Shown here: positions 14,274 through 16,110 of the stretch, in pieces
How the letters are laid out: the number at the start of each line of letters is the position of its first letter
Position numbering within the stretch: position 1 is the first letter of the stretch
DNA from: Anaerolineaceae bacterium UBA4890
GTDB lineage: Bacteria; Chloroflexota; Anaerolineae; Anaerolineales; Anaerolineaceae
DNA length: 16,110 nt
Assembly (NCBI GenBank): GCA_002399085.1
Contig: DHCY01000008.1
Location: 1 to 16,110, forward strand
Direction: 5' to 3'
Notes under the pieces: model-generated
What the model was told of the DNA's origin: nothing
Database searches by the model: none
The model's input: only the letters and a program-made list of their open reading frames with translations
Translations under genes and position numbers: made by a program

Positions 14274-15479
14274 TCAATTTTGTCTTATAAAATTGGCCTT
14301 TTCCGGTTGACCCAGACAAGGCAATGACAACAACTTTTCAACGGTCTGATCTATCCTCTCACATAACAAGAGGGGATTAACAGCCTTCCTGAATTCAAAC
14401 AATTCTATGAACTTGGATTTACTCGGAAGATCAGATGCCAGAAGACAGTCAAGCGGAGGTTGAGCGGGAGCAAAGCTTCTTCTTGGCTTGCCTTCGGCTG
14501 AGATGGACTTCTCGTTCAGACGCATACAAGGTAAGAAGCAGTCATGCTAGAGCCATAAAAGCTCTTCCAATTCTCTTAGGGTGGCTAATTGGGCAGCACT
14601 ATCAAAGCGAGACGGTCCAATGTAAGCACGAATCAGGCTATTATTGTTTTCTTCGACGAAAGGATTGTCGTTTTTACGATAGGGTTTAGAGCGAGTGACA
14701 TCCAGATTGGGGACAAGCTCTCTCTAGTGCTTCAGAAGTAGTTTGTTGATAAATTCAGCACCATTGCCAGGATGAAACTCGAGTACCGGAAAGGGCAATT
14801 CTGCTAAAAGATAATTAAAACCATCTTTCATAACAGCAAACGAATTGCCATAAACCGGCACGAATTCACTCCAACCACTGACTACCTCCAGCAATTGCAG
14901 GGTATAGATGTATATCCCTTGGGCATTGTCTCCACAATGATGGACTGTATCTACTTCGAAGTGACCGGGCACACAGATATCGCCAGGAATGATTTTGATA
15001 GGGATTTTGGCCTTCAATTGGCTATTGGGCTTGGATGGAGCTTTGCGAAAGGCGATCTTATCTAAACGGTGTTCTGAGTTTTTGACTAATCGTTTGATGG
15101 TTGAAACACCGATAGTTGTCCGTTTTTCTTTCAGATCATCATCCAATTGAAGCTCTCCATGGCTCTGCAATAGTTCTGCCATCCAAACCAGGTTAGGTTT
15201 GAGCCTTTCGGCACAGGTATAATCCAGGCTTTTGGCTATCTTCTGGACTGCATACTCTAAGATCGGATCATAGCTTTTCCCCCGGTTGCTAGTCCTTGGT
15301 TTCTTGGAGAGACGTCCGTTCAGAATATGCAAAACAGATTTGCGGTGCAAACCAGTGACCTTCACGGCTTCATCAAGCAGCAGACTTTTTACTTGCTTGG
15401 AACCATCTCCGTACCGCCTACGGATTTAATGAATGTATTTGTGTCGTCCACAAACTGTCATTGGATCCGTTTCTGCCAT
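14274..15479 (-). pseudogene. DDE (rve-type) transposase with three in-frame stops
   Basis: The minus strand has an ATG at 15479 (MAETDPMTVCGRHKYIH) and the same frame continues to a TGA at 14274-14276, about 401 codons without any frameshift. Three stops interrupt it: TAA at 15426-15428, TAG at 14724-14726 (where a Trp codon TGG is likely ancestral) and TAG at 14547-14549. A helix-turn-helix-like N-terminus (VTGLHRKSVLHIL) is followed by an integrase core: first Asp at codon 177 in EVDTVHH, and VEENNN near codons 275-279 with the final Glu. The second catalytic Asp is expected at codon 238, in 'HPDNG'; here it is HPGNG, so Gly replaces Asp. The gene cannot make an active transposase. Exact IS family (IS481/ISNCY-like) not determined. 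Confidence 0.8.
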
Positions 15480-15487
15480 CGTTGCCT

Positions 15488-15512
15488 CGGTAACATTTTC
15501 ATTTGACCTAAC
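15488..15512 (-). repeat. Right terminal inverted repeat of the IS-like element
   Basis: Its reverse complement contains GGTCAAATGAAAATGTTACCG, matching the left repeat at 21 of 25 bases. It lies nine bases upstream of the transposase start. Confidence 0.6.
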
Positions 15513-15573
15513 GATAGCATTTCAGTAACATTTTAGGTTAACTAATAAGTTACTGTTTCACTTTTGACTAGAC

Positions 15574-16110
15574 CTAGAAAAAAGTGTTGATGGAGAGGCT
15601 GTCATTGAGACGGCTTTTGAGCAATTGTACCCAAGTTTGTGATTCCGCAGGTCTCCTAATTACGGGGATTGAGTAGGTGGTTGCGACCCATTCCGGAGCG
15701 GTTTTCTTAGGCGCTTTTGCCCTGGGAAGCGTGCGTACTTCAACAAGCCCTATCTGCGCAAAGGCTTGGCTTTTTATCAGCTCTTTGTGCCGGATCACAG
15801 CCAGAAGGCTCCTGGCTCCCCGTAGTGACCAGGACATCCCTCGTCCTTTCATCCGCTGTCGGACCAATTTGTCCACGTTCCCTTCCATCGACCCAAGAGT
15901 TGAGAATTCAAAGCCATCCAAGCCTCGTTTATCCAAATCAGTCAGAATATTTTGATGGGTTTTGAGATATTTGTAGCTCTCTATTTGTCTATCCCGGAAT
16001 GGACATGCATCAGGAATAATCGCATCCTTGAGCCTCTTCTCTATCGCTCCAAAGCCTTTGCTAAACAGGTCTGTCTTCAGCTCATTGATATCCAATACAG
16101 GACCAAAACC
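15574..16110 (-). CDS. ISLre2-type (UPF0236) transposase, C-terminal part (5' end outside window)
   Basis: The minus-strand frame is open to the window edge and stops with TAG at 15574-15576, giving about 178 residues of an incomplete gene; the TTG at 16095 is not a real start. The key stretch is GSMEGNVDKLVRQRM followed by GRGMSWSLRGARSL, resembling the conserved 'EGxVxxxxxxRMxxRxMxWSxxGA' block of ISLre2/UPF0236 transposases, which act on their own IS ends. The last residues and stop abut the right end of the decayed element (within about six bases of its outermost repeat), so that element may have inserted at or near the 3' end of this one. Whether the missing 5' part is intact is unknown. 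Confidence 0.7.
   Translation of the reverse strand, partial: GFGPVLDINELKTDLFSKGFGAIEKRLKDAIIPDACPFRDRQIESYKYLKTHQNILTDLDKRGLDGFEFSTLGSMEGNVDKLVRQRMKGRGMSWSLRGARSLLAVIRHKELIKSQAFAQIGLVEVRTLPRAKAPKKTAPEWVATTYSIPVIRRPAESQTWVQLLKSRLNDSLSINTFF

Larger units (their letters stand above)
14234..15568. mobile_element. Decayed IS-like element with imperfect terminal inverted repeats
   Basis: A transposase pseudogene (14274-15479, minus) is flanked by inverted repeats: 14234-14258 and the reverse complement of 15488-15512 match at 21 of 25 bases by eye. Further copies of the same end sequence occur outside the right repeat: CAGTAACATTTT at 15523-15534 and a more diverged copy at 15549-15568. The right tip is therefore uncertain, and the outermost copy is used here. 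I could not identify a convincing target-site duplication. Confidence 0.65.

Noticed and set aside
14435..14689. 84-residue plus-strand frame between the cluster and the transposase
   Set aside because: It lies opposite the decayed transposase frame, whose codons explain the sequence.
15677..15965. Two plus-strand frames of 82-92 residues at the right edge
   Set aside because: Both are antisense to the conserved ISLre2-type transposase block.
1..16110. CRISPR array, tRNA or rRNA genes
   Set aside because: No regularly spaced direct repeats and no tRNA- or rRNA-like stretches were seen on reading both strands, though a covariance-model search was not possible here.

Overview
The window reads as an accessory locus in a mesophilic bacterium with intermediate GC content. 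Many zinc-ribbon/J-like membrane proteins and the two transposon types at the right edge suggest a Chloroflexota/Anaerolineae-like host. That taxonomic guess is low-confidence: no rRNA or taxon-defining marker is present.

Layout. Positions 1-423 are the C-terminal tail of an ABC-F ATPase. A promoter region follows, then ten plus-strand genes (539-14156), nearly all tightly spaced or overlapping. They are: a lidless Hsp70 (539-2086); a degenerate J-domain/double zinc-ribbon/membrane protein (2260-3081); an SPFH/band-7 protein with a Gly-rich linker and a C-terminal domain resembling a cysteine-less E2/UEV fold (3111-4406); a helical/double zinc-ribbon/membrane protein (4408-5082); a zinc-ribbon/membrane/TPR-like protein (5082-5846); two tandem paralogues of the J-like protein (5898-6794 and 6824-7711); a 994-residue HerA/FtsK-superfamily ATPase (7838-10822); a very acidic, mostly disordered protein with a C-terminal HEXXH zincin domain (10812-12434); a small unknown protein (12424-12750); and a zinc-ribbon/helical-repeat protein (12750-14156). 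A strong hairpin (14174-14205) follows the last gene. A palindrome sits on the candidate promoter at 2204-2232.

Right flank (about 14234-16110). An IS-like element carries a DDE transposase broken by three in-frame stops, with no frameshift and with loss of a catalytic Asp. It has imperfect terminal inverted repeats and extra internal copies of the end motif. Next to it is the 3' part of an ISLre2-type (UPF0236) transposase running off the window. These mark the boundary of the island.

Interpretation (inference). The ten genes look like one functional system: a membrane scaffold (SPFH plus several membrane-anchored zinc-ribbon proteins), a dedicated Hsp70 with atypical J-like partners, a pumping ATPase, and a metallopeptidase translationally coupled to it and to a small protein that might be its immunity or adaptor factor. 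It could be a defence/stress-surveillance machine or a device that handles a proteolytic effector. I do not recognise it as a described system. No E1, JAB peptidase, ubiquitin-like protein, nuclease or CRISPR component is visible.
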